NCBI RefSeq assembly: GCF_009495745.1 | Contig: NZ_WIDQ01000004.1 | Location: 124,001 to 188,000, forward strand | Source of the DNA: Niveispirillum sp. SYP-B3756 | GTDB lineage: Bacteria > Pseudomonadota > Alphaproteobacteria > Azospirillales > Azospirillaceae | Reading direction: 5' to 3' | DNA: 64,000 bases | Shown here: positions 26,823 to 35,695 of the stretch, in pieces | Layout of the letters: each line of letters starts with the position of its first letter | How positions within the stretch are numbered: position 1 is the stretch's first letter | Made by a program: the position numbers and the translations under genes | Notes under the pieces: model-generated | Database searches by the model: none | What the model saw: the letters and a program-made list of their open reading frames with translations, nothing else | Told to the model about the DNA's origin: nothing

Positions 26823-27153
26823 GGTCGGGTGCTCCGCTTGCTGGCAGGAACCGGCGGGGGCCGGCTTTCACTGCTTGAAACGCCCGCAGCGCGGATTTGT
26901 GCCCGAAAAGGGCGCTGGGTACGGATGCCCTATTCGCATGGAGAGGGCGTGGCGCCATGCGGTCGGCATCGAATATTTATGATGTCCATGCCGAATCCGA
27001 CACAAACTATTGTAATTCGATCGGTTGTGTGCGCCACAACTTCACCATCCTTTAGGCCTGCCCTGCCCAAGCCCATGTTTCACATGGATCATTTCGCTTT
27101 TCACCTTCAGGTGTTTTGTTGCAATATAACGAAACATAGCAATCCGGGGCATC
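26823..27153. other. Divergent promoter region dps / coiled-coil membrane protein
   Basis: These 331 bases hold no gene I can support. They become AT-richer from about 26960. A loose inverted repeat CACAAAC...GTTGTG lies near 27001-27028 and could be an operator. Two promoters in opposite directions are expected here, but no consensus pair is convincing. Confidence 0.4.
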
Positions 27154-27783
27154 TTGGTGCTGACCCATCTGATCGGCTTCGTTCAGTTCGCGGTGGTAAC
27201 CTTCCTGGCGGGGGTCGGGGTCAATATACTCGTCGCCGTCATGGCCCATCTCTATGCCCGGCTGATGCGGGGGCAGGCGCGGGAGGTGCAGTTGCGGGCG
27301 CGGCTGGCCCGCTATGCACGGCTGGCCAACGGCTTGGCCGCGCGGGTGGAAGATCGCAAGGCCCGCGCTGCCGGGGCCGCCAGCCAACTGTTCGGTGCCC
27401 AGCGCAATGAGAAGGCCCTGCGTGCCCGCATTCGGGAGCTGGAAAATTCCCCCTATCGTTTTGTGCGCACGCTGGGGGCGGAGCAGTTCCCCAACAAGCC
27501 CTATGAATTCCTGGTGGTGAATACATCCGTCTCCCATCAGGTGAAGCGGGGGGAGCGGCACGCCTTTTATGACAGCAGCTGGGCCCAGCCCTGCCCGGTG
27601 CATGTCTGGGCCCCAGGGCCGGAGGAGGCCAAGGCGGAGTTTGAGCGGGTCTATCCGCGTGCCTCCGGCTTCAAGGCGGTTTTCGCCCAGCCGCTGACCG
27701 GGGTGGCCGCGCCCAGCAGCGATGCAGCACCGGCCGAGATGGATGTGACCGCCGAGGAGCCAGCCGCGATGGAGCCGGCATGA
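27154..27783 (+). CDS. Membrane-anchored coiled-coil protein of unknown function (gene A)
   Basis: The product of about 209 residues has one N-terminal hydrophobic helix (about 5-30) and an Arg/Ala-rich coiled-coil segment (about 38-95). A globular part follows, containing FLVVNTSVSHQVKRGERHAFYDSSWAQPC, and then an acidic Pro/Ala tail. I do not recognise the family. The start is uncertain: TTG at 27154 and GTG at 27157 are both weak, and ATG at 27241 would lose the membrane helix. The next gene overlaps its stop by four bases and has a similar layout. Confidence 0.6.
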   Translation: MVLTHLIGFVQFAVVTFLAGVGVNILVAVMAHLYARLMRGQAREVQLRARLARYARLANGLAARVEDRKARAAGAASQLFGAQRNEKALRARIRELENSPYRFVRTLGAEQFPNKPYEFLVVNTSVSHQVKRGERHAFYDSSWAQPCPVHVWAPGPEEAKAEFERVYPRASGFKAVFAQPLTGVAAPSSDAAPAEMDVTAEEPAAMEPA

Positions 27784-28346
27784 GCCCGACCACCCTGTTC
27801 CTGATCGGGGCGATGCTGGTGATCCTCTCCCTGCGCCCCACCGTGCGGCGGGCGCGCAGGACGATCCGAGAGACACAGCGCGCCATCCGGGAATTGCGCC
27901 GCCGTCAGCAGTCACTGAGCCAGAAGGTCCGCTCCCTGGCACGCGAAAGCCTGGGCCAGCGGCTGACGGCGGGACAGGACGACATTGAGGCAACAGCGCT
28001 GAGCGACAAGCTGGGGGAGCTGCAGCGCCGCCTGATGGAGTTGGAGGCGGAGGATCGGCGGGTGCTGGTGCTGGATGAACGGCGCGGCCTGTCGGAGACG
28101 GGCTGGATCATTTGCGTCCGCCGCCAACGCGACGTGGCCTCGCCGCTGGAGCCGGACAATGTCACGACCCTCTGGGATGATGGTCGCTACGTCTTCTATT
28201 TTGCGGCCGATGCGGCCCGGGCCAAGCGCAAAGCCCTGGTGCGCTTTCCCGAGGAGGCGGGCTATATGATTGTCGAGGTAAAGCCGCATCAGGGCGACCT
28301 TGCCGATCCTCCCGCCCTTAATCTGGAAAAGCGGCAAAGCGCCTGA
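27780..28346 (+). CDS. Membrane-anchored coiled-coil protein of unknown function (gene B)
   Basis: This 188-residue protein starts in an ATGA overlap with gene A. It has a short N-terminal hydrophobic helix (about 4-18), an Arg-rich coiled coil (about 22-95) and a C-terminal globular region with VTTLWDDGRYVFYFAADAARAKRKAL. The shared architecture with gene A (helix, coiled coil, small globular domain) suggests the two products form a hetero-complex at the membrane; that is inference. A 30-base tandem repeat begins at its stop codon. Confidence 0.65.
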   Translation: MSPTTLFLIGAMLVILSLRPTVRRARRTIRETQRAIRELRRRQQSLSQKVRSLARESLGQRLTAGQDDIEATALSDKLGELQRRLMELEAEDRRVLVLDERRGLSETGWIICVRRQRDVASPLEPDNVTTLWDDGRYVFYFAADAARAKRKALVRFPEEAGYMIVEVKPHQGDLADPPALNLEKRQSA

Positions 28347-28401
28347 GGGTGGCTTGGCTCTAGAGCGGATCCCTGAGGGTGGCTTGGCTCTAGAGCGGAT
28401 C
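28343..28401. repeat. 30-bp tandem duplication at the 3' end of gene B
   Basis: The unit CTGAGGGTGGCTTGGCTC plus TAGAGCGGATC occurs at 28343-28372 and again at 28373-28401 with no internal differences. The first copy contains the TGA stop of the upstream gene. Confidence 0.9.
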
Positions 28402-28452
28402 GTGGAAAAGCGGAATCGCTTTGGAGCGTGAATCCGCTCGCTGAACAAGGAC

Positions 28453-28494
28453 TTAGAGCCGGGTGCGTTTCCGTTTAAACGCACCCGGCTCTAA
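28453..28494. terminator. 18-bp perfect hairpin between convergent genes
   Basis: Arms 28453-28470 and 28477-28494 are exact complements over 18 bases with a six-base loop. The outer bases are TTA/TAA-rich, giving short T-runs in both directions. It overlaps the stop codon of the small Pro-rich gene on the minus strand and would serve both convergent transcripts. Confidence 0.75.
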
Positions 28495-28742
28495 ACCACG
28501 ATATTGACCAAGCTGCCCGGCATCGGGGCCGGTGGCATGGGCGGGGGCATCGGCGTCAGCTGTACCGGCCCGATTGGCACCGGTTGTACGGGTGACAGGT
28601 TGCGATCCGGCAGGCGGGAGGCCGGGGCCGGATTCGGTGGGGGTGGGGCCGGCGCAGGGTCCGCCGATCGCCGGCCCGGTGCGGGTTCCGGTGGCGGCGG
28701 GCTGGGGGCGGTATAGCTGCCGGTGACGCCGTTGATAGACAT
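28491..28742 (-). CDS. Small proline-rich protein of unknown function
   Basis: This is 83 residues from the ATG at 28742 (MSINGVTGSYTAP). The middle is a low-complexity Pro/Ala region; the C-terminus is MPGSLVNIVV. No signal peptide or membrane helix is visible. The opening and closing segments look ordered and conserved-like, which argues for a real gene, but composition bias could also keep such a frame open by chance. Confidence 0.45.
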   Translation of the reverse strand: MSINGVTGSYTAPSPPPPEPAPGRRSADPAPAPPPPNPAPASRLPDRNLSPVQPVPIGPVQLTPMPPPMPPAPMPGSLVNIVV

Positions 28743-28871
28743 GGGCCGAATCATGGGCCGATGCCTATCGATCCGCAATAGCGCGAAAGCAGGGGGGAAA
28801 GTTGCGATTCTGCCTTATCGGGCGGCAGCCATTGCCCACCCCTTGGGCAGCCGTCAAGCCAGGCCCGGGAT

Positions 28872-28907
28872 AAAAAAACGGCCGGAAAACCAAAAGGTTT
28901 CCGGCCG
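28872..28907 (-). terminator. Intrinsic terminator on the minus strand
   Basis: CGGCCGGAAA (28879-28888) pairs with TTTCCGGCCG (28898-28907), extended inward by ACC/GGT. On the minus strand the stem is followed by seven T (A-run 28872-28878). It is a textbook intrinsic terminator, about 160 bases past the LysR stop. Confidence 0.88.
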
Positions 28908-29030
28908 AGTTGAACAGGGAGGCTTCACGTCTGGGAGACGCTGGGTCAAGGACCCAACCCCGACCGGGTAAATCGGGGCGAAACACCCGCGCTGCAATGC
29001 AGCAGCAGGTGGCCTAAGATTTAAGCATTC
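28872..29030 (-). ncRNA. Candidate structured small RNA or structured 3'UTR downstream of the LysR gene
   Basis: Read on the minus strand, this non-coding stretch shows successive short hairpins: CCCCGA/TCGGGG, GGGTC-CTT-GACCC, and GCGTCT-CCC-AGACGT with an unpaired CCC loop. A GCCTCCCTG segment complementary to ribosome-binding sites follows, and then the strong terminator at 28872-28907. C-rich loops plus a terminal hairpin with a U-tail are the usual look of Hfq-type alphaproteobacterial small RNAs. No promoter is certain, so it could equally be processed from the LysR mRNA. Confidence 0.35.
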
Positions 29031-29065
29031 CTGCGCATTTCACCAGGGGTGATGCGAAGCGTGAG

Positions 29066-29977
29066 TTATGCGTTTTGCGCATGGGTTGCGGGGAAGGTTT
29101 CAGCAACCTTCTTCACCAGGAAATCACGGAACACGGCGATGCGCTTGGAATGGCGCAATTCCTCCGCATAGACGAAATAGGCGTCGATGCGTGGCCCGCT
29201 GATTTCCGGCAACACCCGGACCATATCCGACTGGCCATCCACCACATAATCAGGCAGCGAGGCAATGCCCAGGCCGCTCTGCGCGGCGCGGAACATGGCG
29301 TACAGGCTGTTGACGCGCAACGCCGTGTGACGTTCGCCACCCGGCGGATCGCCGACATGCAGCGCCCAGTTGATGTTGCTGACCGGGGCCCGCGCCTCAT
29401 TCGGATAGGCGATCAGGTCATGCTGGTCCAGCTCCGCCACCGATTGCGGCATCCCACGCTTTTCGATGTAGGATTTGTGGGCATAGAGATGCACACGCAC
29501 CGTCATCAGATGGCGCTGAATCAGATCGGGCTGGCGCGGTGCCGACAGGCGGATGGCGATATCCGCCTCCCGCATCGACAGGTCCAGCTCATTATCGTCC
29601 AGCAGCAGCGTCAGCTGCACATCCGGATAGAGCGTCAGGAAATCTTTCACCCGCGGGGTCAGCCAAGTGGAACCCAACGCGATGGTGGTAGTGACCTTCA
29701 GCGGGCCCTTCGGATGCTCCTTCGATTCGGAGAGCATGGCCTCCGTCATCGAGAGCTTGGCAAAGACCTCACGTGCGGTGCGATACAGCAGTTCGCCCTG
29801 CTCAGTCAGAATCAGTCCCCGCGCATGGCGGTGAAACAGCGGCACGTGGAGGCTTTCCTCCAGCGCGCTGATCTGCCGGCTTACGGCAGACTGGCTGAGA
29901 TTCAGGGTTTCCCCCGCATGTGTGAAGCTGCCCGCCTCCGCCACTGCGTGAAAGACGCGAAGCTTGTCCCAATCCAT
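29066..29977 (-). CDS. LysR family transcriptional regulator
   Basis: This is a 303-residue LysR regulator. The winged-helix DNA-binding domain occupies residues 1-60 (LRVFHAVAEAGSFTHAGETL, SQSAVSRQISALEE), followed by the linker helix and a periplasmic-binding-like effector domain (PLKVTTTIALGSTWLTPRVK onwards). The target is unclear: the divergent side faces a 290-base gap and the trxB gene end, not a typical divergent target gene. Confidence 0.9.
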   Translation of the reverse strand: MDWDKLRVFHAVAEAGSFTHAGETLNLSQSAVSRQISALEESLHVPLFHRHARGLILTEQGELLYRTAREVFAKLSMTEAMLSESKEHPKGPLKVTTTIALGSTWLTPRVKDFLTLYPDVQLTLLLDDNELDLSMREADIAIRLSAPRQPDLIQRHLMTVRVHLYAHKSYIEKRGMPQSVAELDQHDLIAYPNEARAPVSNINWALHVGDPPGGERHTALRVNSLYAMFRAAQSGLGIASLPDYVVDGQSDMVRVLPEISGPRIDAYFVYAEELRHSKRIAVFRDFLVKKVAETFPATHAQNA

Positions 29978-30182
29978 GGACCCGTCCCTAGAAAGTGGCG
30001 CCCTGCGCTGGACACCCCGTCTGTTGATCGGCAGCGGGAATGCAGCCGACGCATGGATGATATACGGGGCTTTTCGCCATTGCTAGGGCTTGTCGCTAAA
30101 AACCGTCATTACCGCAAGGTATCGTATTGTCCTTGCAACAGTTTATGACCTGATGGACGTAACCTTCAGGTCACACTGGGGT

Positions 30183-30232
30183 GTGCGGACGGGTCGCACC
30201 GGCCATCCTCCGGCGAAAATACCCGTCCGCAC
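30183..30232 (-). terminator. Hairpin downstream of trxB
   Basis: GTGCGGACGGGT (30183-30194) pairs perfectly with ACCCGTCCGCAC (30221-30232). A second CCGG-type hairpin lies in the loop. It lies 37 bases past the trxB stop on the minus strand; no T-run follows, so it may be a processing or Rho-related structure. Confidence 0.5.
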
Positions 30233-30268
30233 CGGCCTGATTCGGCCAGTGAACCATCTGCCGCCGAA

Positions 30269-31222
30269 TCAATGGCCGGCCAGGAACCTTTCCACTTCCA
30301 GGGCCGCCATGCAGCCCATGCCGGCGGCGGTGACCGCCTGACGGAACACCTTGTCCTTCACATCGCCGGCGGCATAGACGCCATCAATGTCGGTGCGGGT
30401 GCTGTCGGGGGCGGTGACCAGATAGCCCTCCTCATCCATGCGCAGCTTGCCCTTGAACAGCTTGGTCGCCGGGTCGTGGCCGATGGCGACGAACACGCCG
30501 TCCAGGCTGCGTTCCGACACAGCGTCGGTCTTCACATTGCGCAGGCGCACGCCGGTAACGCGCTTGGGATCGCTGAAGCTGTCGCCGCCGACGCCCAGGA
30601 TTTCGTCCACCACGCTGTCCCACACCACCTCGATCTTCGGGTGGGCGGCGACGCGCTCCTGCAGGATGCGTTCGCCGCGGAAGCTGTCGCGCCGATGGAT
30701 CAGCGTCACCTTGGCCGCATGGTGGGTGAGGTAAAGTGCTTCTTCCAGCGCGGTATTGCCGCCGCCAACCACGGCGACTTCCTTGCCCCGGAAGAAGAAG
30801 CCGTCGCAGGTGGCACAGGCCGAGACACCAGCGCCCTGGAAATGCTGTTCGCCGGGAATGCCCAGCCAGCGGGCCTGGGCACCGGTGGCGATAATCACCG
30901 CGTCGGCCACGAACTCATCCCCGCTATCGGCCTTGCAGATGAAGGGGCGCTGGGTGAAATCAACATCGGTGATGATGTCGAAGAACATCTTGGTGCCATA
31001 GCGCTCCGCCTGGGCGCGCATCTGTTCCATCAGGTGCGGGCCTTCCACCGGGTCGGCAAAACCGGGGTAATTTTCCACATCCTTGGTGATGGTGAGCTGA
31101 CCACCCGGCGTCATCCCCTGGACCAGCACCGGTTCCAGGCTGGCGCGCGCAGCATAAATCGCCGCCGTATAGCCGGCGGGGCCGGCGCCGATGATCAAAA
31201 CCTTGGAACGATGCGTGGTCAT
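30269..31222 (-). CDS. trxB: Thioredoxin-disulfide reductase
   Basis: This 317-residue NADPH-dependent flavoenzyme reduces thioredoxin. The FAD motif GAGPAGYTAAIYAARA is near residue 12, the redox-active CATC lies in VSACATCDGFFF, and the NADPH motif VVGGGNTALEEAL follows. The C-terminal YAAGDVKDKVFRQAVTAAGMGC completes the family signature. It supplies cytoplasmic electrons that a DsbD-type protein, encoded divergently at 31432, can carry to the periplasm. Confidence 0.96.
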   Translation of the reverse strand: MTTHRSKVLIIGAGPAGYTAAIYAARASLEPVLVQGMTPGGQLTITKDVENYPGFADPVEGPHLMEQMRAQAERYGTKMFFDIITDVDFTQRPFICKADSGDEFVADAVIIATGAQARWLGIPGEQHFQGAGVSACATCDGFFFRGKEVAVVGGGNTALEEALYLTHHAAKVTLIHRRDSFRGERILQERVAAHPKIEVVWDSVVDEILGVGGDSFSDPKRVTGVRLRNVKTDAVSERSLDGVFVAIGHDPATKLFKGKLRMDEEGYLVTAPDSTRTDIDGVYAAGDVKDKVFRQAVTAAGMGCMAALEVERFLAGH

Positions 31223-31431
31223 GGGGGGCGTTTCCTTGAACGGAGGCTTTCAGCCAATAGTATGGTTATGCCGCAGATGGACATCCGGCTGCCATCGGGC
31301 AAGCGAACCTAGCCGCCTTGCTGTCCTGGTTCAACCGCTGTGCAGGGGTGCCTTGCTGCGGCCATCGCATAGGGGGTGGTCGTTTGCTCCGGACAGCATT
31401 AAATCTAGGGTGCGAAGGAGATCACCCGCCC

Positions 31432-33567
31432 ATGTCCAAGCTGTTCCTGCCGGCCGCCCTGGCCCTGACTGTTCTTGCCAGCAGTGCCGCCCCGGCCGCC
31501 CTGGTTGCCGGTCCGGCCGTGGCAACGGAGAATGTCGAAAGCCATCTGACCCTGGAAACCGATGGGGCTGCCCCCGGCCAGCAGGTCTGGGTGGCGCTGA
31601 CCCAGAAAATCCGGCTGCATTGGCATACCTACTGGCTCAATCCAGGGGATAGCGGCATCGCCACCTCCATCGGCTGGACCCTGCCAGCGGGCTGGCAGGC
31701 AGGCGATATCAATTGGCCAGCGCCGGAACGCTTTCCCATCGGGCCGCTGGTCAATTTCGGCTATCAGAACACGGTGCATCTGCTGGTGCCGCTGACGCTG
31801 CCGGCCGATGCCAAGCCCGGCGCCCCCGTCACCCTGACAGCGGCGGTCGATTGGCTGGTCTGTGAGGACATCTGTATTCCCGAGTCGGCAACGCTGACCC
31901 TGGATGTGCCGGTGGTGGACGGTGCGGCGAAGCCGGCAGCGGAGGCGGCGGCCTTGTTCACGGAGGCCCGGACCAGCCTGCCGGTGCCCAGCCCCTATCC
32001 GGTGCGGCTGGTGCCGGGGGAAAAGCAGCATAAGCTGGTGATCCAGGCGCCGGAGCTGGCGCAGGGCAAGATCCGCGACGCCTTCTTCTTCCCCGACGAT
32101 TTCAAGACCGCTGCCTCCAATGCCGCCCAGCCGATGCAGCTGGATGGGCAGGGGTTGACCCTGGCGCTGACCCCCGGCGGGGCCTTGCCGGCCGGTCCGG
32201 CCAAAGGCGTGCTGACCTTTGTGGAGGAGTTGGACGGCAAGCCGCTGCGCCATGCCTTTGCCATCAGTGCCGATACCGGGGCGATGGCTGCGACGACCCC
32301 AGCGGCGGGGACTGTGCTCGACTCGGCAGCGAAGGAGACGGCGGGCACCTCCCTGGCCGGAGCCATCCTGCTGGCGCTGCTGGGCGGCATGATCCTCAAC
32401 CTGATGCCCTGCGTCTTCCCCGTATTGTCGATGAAGGCGATGGCGCTGATCAGCCATGGGCCGGGCCATGCCCGCCAGCATGGGCTGGTTTATACCGCCG
32501 GTGTGCTGGCCTGCTTCGCCGCCATCGCCGGGGCGCTGCTGGTGTTGCGCGCGGGTGGGGCGGCGATTGGTTGGGGCTTCCAGCTGCAAGACCCGCTGGT
32601 GGTCGCCATCCTGGCCTATGTCATGCTGCTGCTGGGGCTGTCGCTGTCGGGCGTGTTCAGTATCGGCACCAGCGCCATGGGGGTGGGGCAGGGGCTGGCA
32701 TCCAGGGGCGGGCTGGCTGGCAGCTTCTTCACCGGTGTGCTGGCCACCGTGGTGGCCACGCCCTGCACGGCGCCCTTCATGGGCACGGCACTCGGCTATG
32801 CCATCACCCAGCCCTGGTATGCGGCCATGGCCGTCTTCCTGTCGCTGGGCCTGGGCATGGCGCTGCCTTTCCTGGCCCTGACTTTCAGCCCGGCGCTGCT
32901 GCGCCGGATGCCGCGCCCCGGCCTGTGGATGGACCGGGTGAAGCAGGGTTTGGCCTTCCCGCTTTATGCCTCGGCGGCCTGGCTGGTCTGGGTGCTGTCG
33001 GTGCAGGCGGGGCCGGACACGGTGGCCGCCGTGCTGGCCGGCATGGTGGCGGTGGCTTTTGCCGGCTGGCTCTATGGCGTCACCCGCCAGTCGGGCACCG
33101 GCTGGCGGGTCGGCGGCGGGCTGGTGGCGCTGGCGCTGGTGGTGGCCTCTGTGCTGGGGGCCGGGCGCACGGCGATGAATGCCGCCCCCGCTGCCCTGGC
33201 TGCCAGCAGCGGCCCGGCGAAGAATTACGAAGCCTTCAGCGAGGCGCGGCTGGACGAATTGCGCGGCCAGAACAAGCCGGTCTTCGTGAATTTCACCGCC
33301 GCCTGGTGCGTCACCTGTCTGGTGAATGAACGCACCTCCCTGTCGACCGAGGCGGTGAAGGCGGCGATGAAGCAGAAGGGCATCACCTATCTGAAGGGCG
33401 ACTGGACCAACCGCGATGCCAAGATCGCCCGCATCCTGGAAAGCCATGGCCGCAGCGGCGTGCCGCTCTACCTGCTCTATCTGCCCGGTGCGGCGGAACC
33501 GCTGGTGCTGCCGCAATTGCTGACGGAAGGCACAGTGCTGGAGGCGATGGCGCCGATCCAGGGGTAA
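31432..33567 (+). CDS. DsbD/ScsB-like thiol-disulfide reductase
   Basis: This is 711 residues from the ATG with a GAAGGAG ribosome-binding site. Layout: signal peptide (1-30), a periplasmic DsbD-alpha/ScsB-like domain with Cys pair in DWLVCEDICIPE, and a transmembrane DsbD-beta domain with redox cysteines Cys327 (LMPCVFPVLSMK) and Cys445 (ATPCTAPFMGT). A C-terminal periplasmic thioredoxin domain follows, with CVTC at 626-629. It relays electrons from cytoplasmic thioredoxin to periplasmic acceptors. The divergent trxB encodes the enzyme feeding that chain. Confidence 0.92.
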   Translation: MSKLFLPAALALTVLASSAAPAALVAGPAVATENVESHLTLETDGAAPGQQVWVALTQKIRLHWHTYWLNPGDSGIATSIGWTLPAGWQAGDINWPAPERFPIGPLVNFGYQNTVHLLVPLTLPADAKPGAPVTLTAAVDWLVCEDICIPESATLTLDVPVVDGAAKPAAEAAALFTEARTSLPVPSPYPVRLVPGEKQHKLVIQAPELAQGKIRDAFFFPDDFKTAASNAAQPMQLDGQGLTLALTPGGALPAGPAKGVLTFVEELDGKPLRHAFAISADTGAMAATTPAAGTVLDSAAKETAGTSLAGAILLALLGGMILNLMPCVFPVLSMKAMALISHGPGHARQHGLVYTAGVLACFAAIAGALLVLRAGGAAIGWGFQLQDPLVVAILAYVMLLLGLSLSGVFSIGTSAMGVGQGLASRGGLAGSFFTGVLATVVATPCTAPFMGTALGYAITQPWYAAMAVFLSLGLGMALPFLALTFSPALLRRMPRPGLWMDRVKQGLAFPLYASAAWLVWVLSVQAGPDTVAAVLAGMVAVAFAGWLYGVTRQSGTGWRVGGGLVALALVVASVLGAGRTAMNAAPAALAASSGPAKNYEAFSEARLDELRGQNKPVFVNFTAAWCVTCLVNERTSLSTEAVKAAMKQKGITYLKGDWTNRDAKIARILESHGRSGVPLYLLYLPGAAEPLVLPQLLTEGTVLEAMAPIQG

Positions 33568-33604
33568 ATCCCCCGGGAACCCCTGACGCTCCGCTTTGTT
33601 GACC

Positions 33605-33637
33605 AAGGGCGGCCGGCATTGATCGGTCGCCCTTTTT
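33605..33637 (+). terminator. Intrinsic terminator after the DsbD-like gene
   Basis: AGGGCGGCCG (33606-33615) pairs with CGGTCGCCCT (33624-33633) with one G-U pair; five T follow. It lies about 40 bases past the stop codon. Confidence 0.75.
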
Positions 33638-33689
33638 CATTGCCGGCCCCGGTCTGCGCTATGACCTTTGATATATAGCCGCGCCGGGT

Positions 33690-33718
33690 CTTGCGGATAA
33701 GCCTGCACCGTCCTATCT
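33690..33718 (+). promoter_or_regulatory. Possible heat-shock-type promoter upstream of rpoH
   Basis: CTTGCG (33690-33695), a 17-base spacer and CTATCT (33713-33718) resemble the alphaproteobacterial RpoH consensus (CTTG-N17/18-CYTAT). It lies about 100 bases before the rpoH ATG. Match quality is moderate, so autoregulation is a suggestion only. Confidence 0.3.
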
Positions 33719-33821
33719 TAGAATCATTCCAAGAAGGAGCGGTTCCCATTGGGAGATGTGGCCGGTGCCAATGCCGGGCCGGTTATCCGCATCGCGCCGC
33801 GTCCAGAGGAGGACAGAGGCC

Positions 33822-34736
33822 ATGGCCAGCTACACCGAATCCGCCGACCTGCTGCGCAGTTTCACGTCGCAGGCCAACCGTTTCCCCATGCTGCCCCCGG
33901 AAGAGGAGCAGCAGCTTGCCCATGCCTGGACGGAGCGGCAGGATCGCCGCGCCTTTGACCAGCTGGTGAAAAGCCATATGCGGCTGGCGGTGAAGATTGC
34001 CGCGAAATATGCCCGCTCCGGCCTGCCCATCGCCGACCTGATCTCGGAGGCGAATATCGGCCTGGTGAAGGCGGTGCAGCGCTTTGACCCGTCGCGCGGC
34101 TTCCGGCTGTCCACCTATGCGCTGTGGTGGATAAGGGCGGAGGTGCAGAGCTTCGTGCTGCATAACTGGTCGCTGATCAAGGGCGGCAACACGGCCGCCT
34201 TGAAGCGCCTGTTCTTCAACCTGCGCCAGACCCAGCGCAAGCTGGGGATCGAGGACCGGGTGATGAATGATGATGATGTGCTGCGCGTGGCGACGACGCT
34301 GGGCGCCTCGGTGGAGGAGGTGCGGGAGATGGAGCATCGCTTCTCAACGCCCGTTACCTCGCTGAATGTGCCGGTGGGGGAGGATGGCGACCATGAAGCC
34401 ATTGACCTGCTGGCCGATGATGGGGAATCGGTGGAGGAAAACTTGGCCGAGCGCAGCGAGCTGAACGACCGGCGGGCGATGATGCGTGATGCGCTCACCA
34501 TTCTGGGCGAACGGGAGCGGCATATTTTCGCCTCCCGCAATCTGGCGGAAAACCCGGTGACCCTGGAAACGCTGGCCCAGCATTACGGGGTCAGCAAGGA
34601 ACGTATCCGCCAGATCGAGAGCGGCGCCTATAAGAAGGTGGCCCGCCGGGTGCGCAGCAGTGCCGAGTTGCCGGCTGGGCCGGTGCCGCCCATGGCGTCC
34701 AAACGGGCACGGGGCGAAATGCGCATGGTGCAGTAA
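33822..34736 (+). CDS. rpoH: RNA polymerase sigma factor RpoH (RpoH2-like)
   Basis: This is a 304-residue sigma-32-type factor. Region 2 is clear (DLISEANIGLVKAVQRFDPSRG, then FRLSTYALWWIRAEVQ), followed by the RpoH-specific segment around LKRLFFNLRQTQRKLG. Region 4 contains ETLAQHYGVSKERIRQIE. The ATG has an AGAGGAGGA ribosome-binding site. Sequence details fit the second RpoH paralogue of alphaproteobacteria, which in Rhodobacter works in the photooxidative stress response; a link with the phr operon in this window is plausible but not shown. Confidence 0.9.
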   Translation: MASYTESADLLRSFTSQANRFPMLPPEEEQQLAHAWTERQDRRAFDQLVKSHMRLAVKIAAKYARSGLPIADLISEANIGLVKAVQRFDPSRGFRLSTYALWWIRAEVQSFVLHNWSLIKGGNTAALKRLFFNLRQTQRKLGIEDRVMNDDDVLRVATTLGASVEEVREMEHRFSTPVTSLNVPVGEDGDHEAIDLLADDGESVEENLAERSELNDRRAMMRDALTILGERERHIFASRNLAENPVTLETLAQHYGVSKERIRQIESGAYKKVARRVRSSAELPAGPVPPMASKRARGEMRMVQ

Positions 34737-34849
34737 TGGGTGGATGGTGATGCGCCCGGTCCCCGCTTTGCCCCCGGCAGGGAAATTATGCTAGGGGTTG
34801 CTGCAACGAGCGGCTTGCCGCAGCGCAAAAAGCAGTGAGGGGACCGGAA

Positions 34850-35677
34850 ATGAGCGCCACCAGCCAGATCAAGCGTATCAGTGTACCGGATATCGCCGCC
34901 CGCAAGGGCCAGCAGCCTGTCTCAGTTCTGACCGCCTATAGTGTTTCCACCGCCCGGCTGCTGGACCCGCATGTGGATTGCCTGCTGGTCGGTGACAGTT
35001 TGGGCATGGTGGTCTATGGGCTGGACAGCACGCTGGGCGTGACGCTGGAGATGATGATCGCCCATGGCGCCGCCGTGGTACGCGGATCGGCGCGGGCCTG
35101 TGTGGTGGTGGACCTGCCCTGGGCGACCTATCAGGAAAGCCCGCAGCAGGCCTTCCGCAATGCCGCCCGCGTGCTGGCCGAAACCGGTGCCCAGGCGGTG
35201 AAGCTGGAGGGTGGAGAGGAAATGGCCGAAACAGTGGATTTCCTGGTCCGCCGCGGAATTCCGGTGATGGGTCATGTCGGGCTGACCCCGCAGGCGGTGA
35301 ATGCGCTGGGCGGTTATCGGGCGCGCGGCCGGTCGGATGCTGAACAGCACAAGATTCTGGGCGATGCCCGCGCCATCGCAGAGGCCGGCGCCTTCTCCGT
35401 GGTGGTGGAAGGGGTGGTGGAGCCACTGGCCCGCCAGATCACCGAGAGCATTCCCGCCGTCACCATCGGTATCGGTGCCAGTGTGGCCTGTGACGGGCAG
35501 GTGCTGGTCAGCGATGACATGCTGGGCCTGTTCGGCGGTTTCACCCCGAAATTCGTCAAGCGCTATGCCACGCTGGGCGAGCAGATCGAGGCGGCGGCGG
35601 CGGCCTATACGGCCGATGTGCAGGCGCGGATCTTTCCGGGTCCGGAACATGTGTTCCCGGTGAAACGTCCGGGCTGA
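34850..35677 (+). CDS. panB: 3-methyl-2-oxobutanoate hydroxymethyltransferase
   Basis: PanB makes ketopantoate, the first committed step of pantothenate and CoA synthesis. The 275-residue barrel shows [13 protein letters not shown], the metal-site [15 protein letters not shown], and [23 protein letters not shown]- and [13 protein letters not shown]-like blocks follow. The ATG at 34850 is preceded by GAGGGGACC. panC is not adjacent. It converges closely on the solute-binding protein gene (18 bases between stops). Confidence 0.95.
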   Translation: MSATSQIKRISVPDIAARKGQQPVSVLTAYSVSTARLLDPHVDCLLVGDSLGMVVYGLDSTLGVTLEMMIAHGAAVVRGSARACVVVDLPWATYQESPQQAFRNAARVLAETGAQAVKLEGGEEMAETVDFLVRRGIPVMGHVGLTPQAVNALGGYRARGRSDAEQHKILGDARAIAEAGAFSVVVEGVVEPLARQITESIPAVTIGIGASVACDGQVLVSDDMLGLFGGFTPKFVKRYATLGEQIEAAAAAYTADVQARIFPGPEHVFPVKRPG

Positions 35678-35695
35678 TCGACGGCCATCCCCTTG

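Noticed and set aside
26999-27030. The CACAAAC/GTTGTG inverted repeat upstream of dps as an OxyR or Fur site.
   Set aside because: It does not fit either consensus well, so it is mentioned only in the description of the intergenic region.
31405-33606. A 733-codon minus-strand frame covering the DsbD-like gene.
   Set aside because: Low-complexity Gln/His/Arg/Gly composition and complete overlap with a gene having intact redox motifs; it is an antisense shadow.
33660-33821. A ChrR-type sigma-E promoter in front of rpoH, as in Rhodobacter.
   Set aside because: No TGATCC-N18-TA element was found there; only a moderate RpoH-type match is visible.
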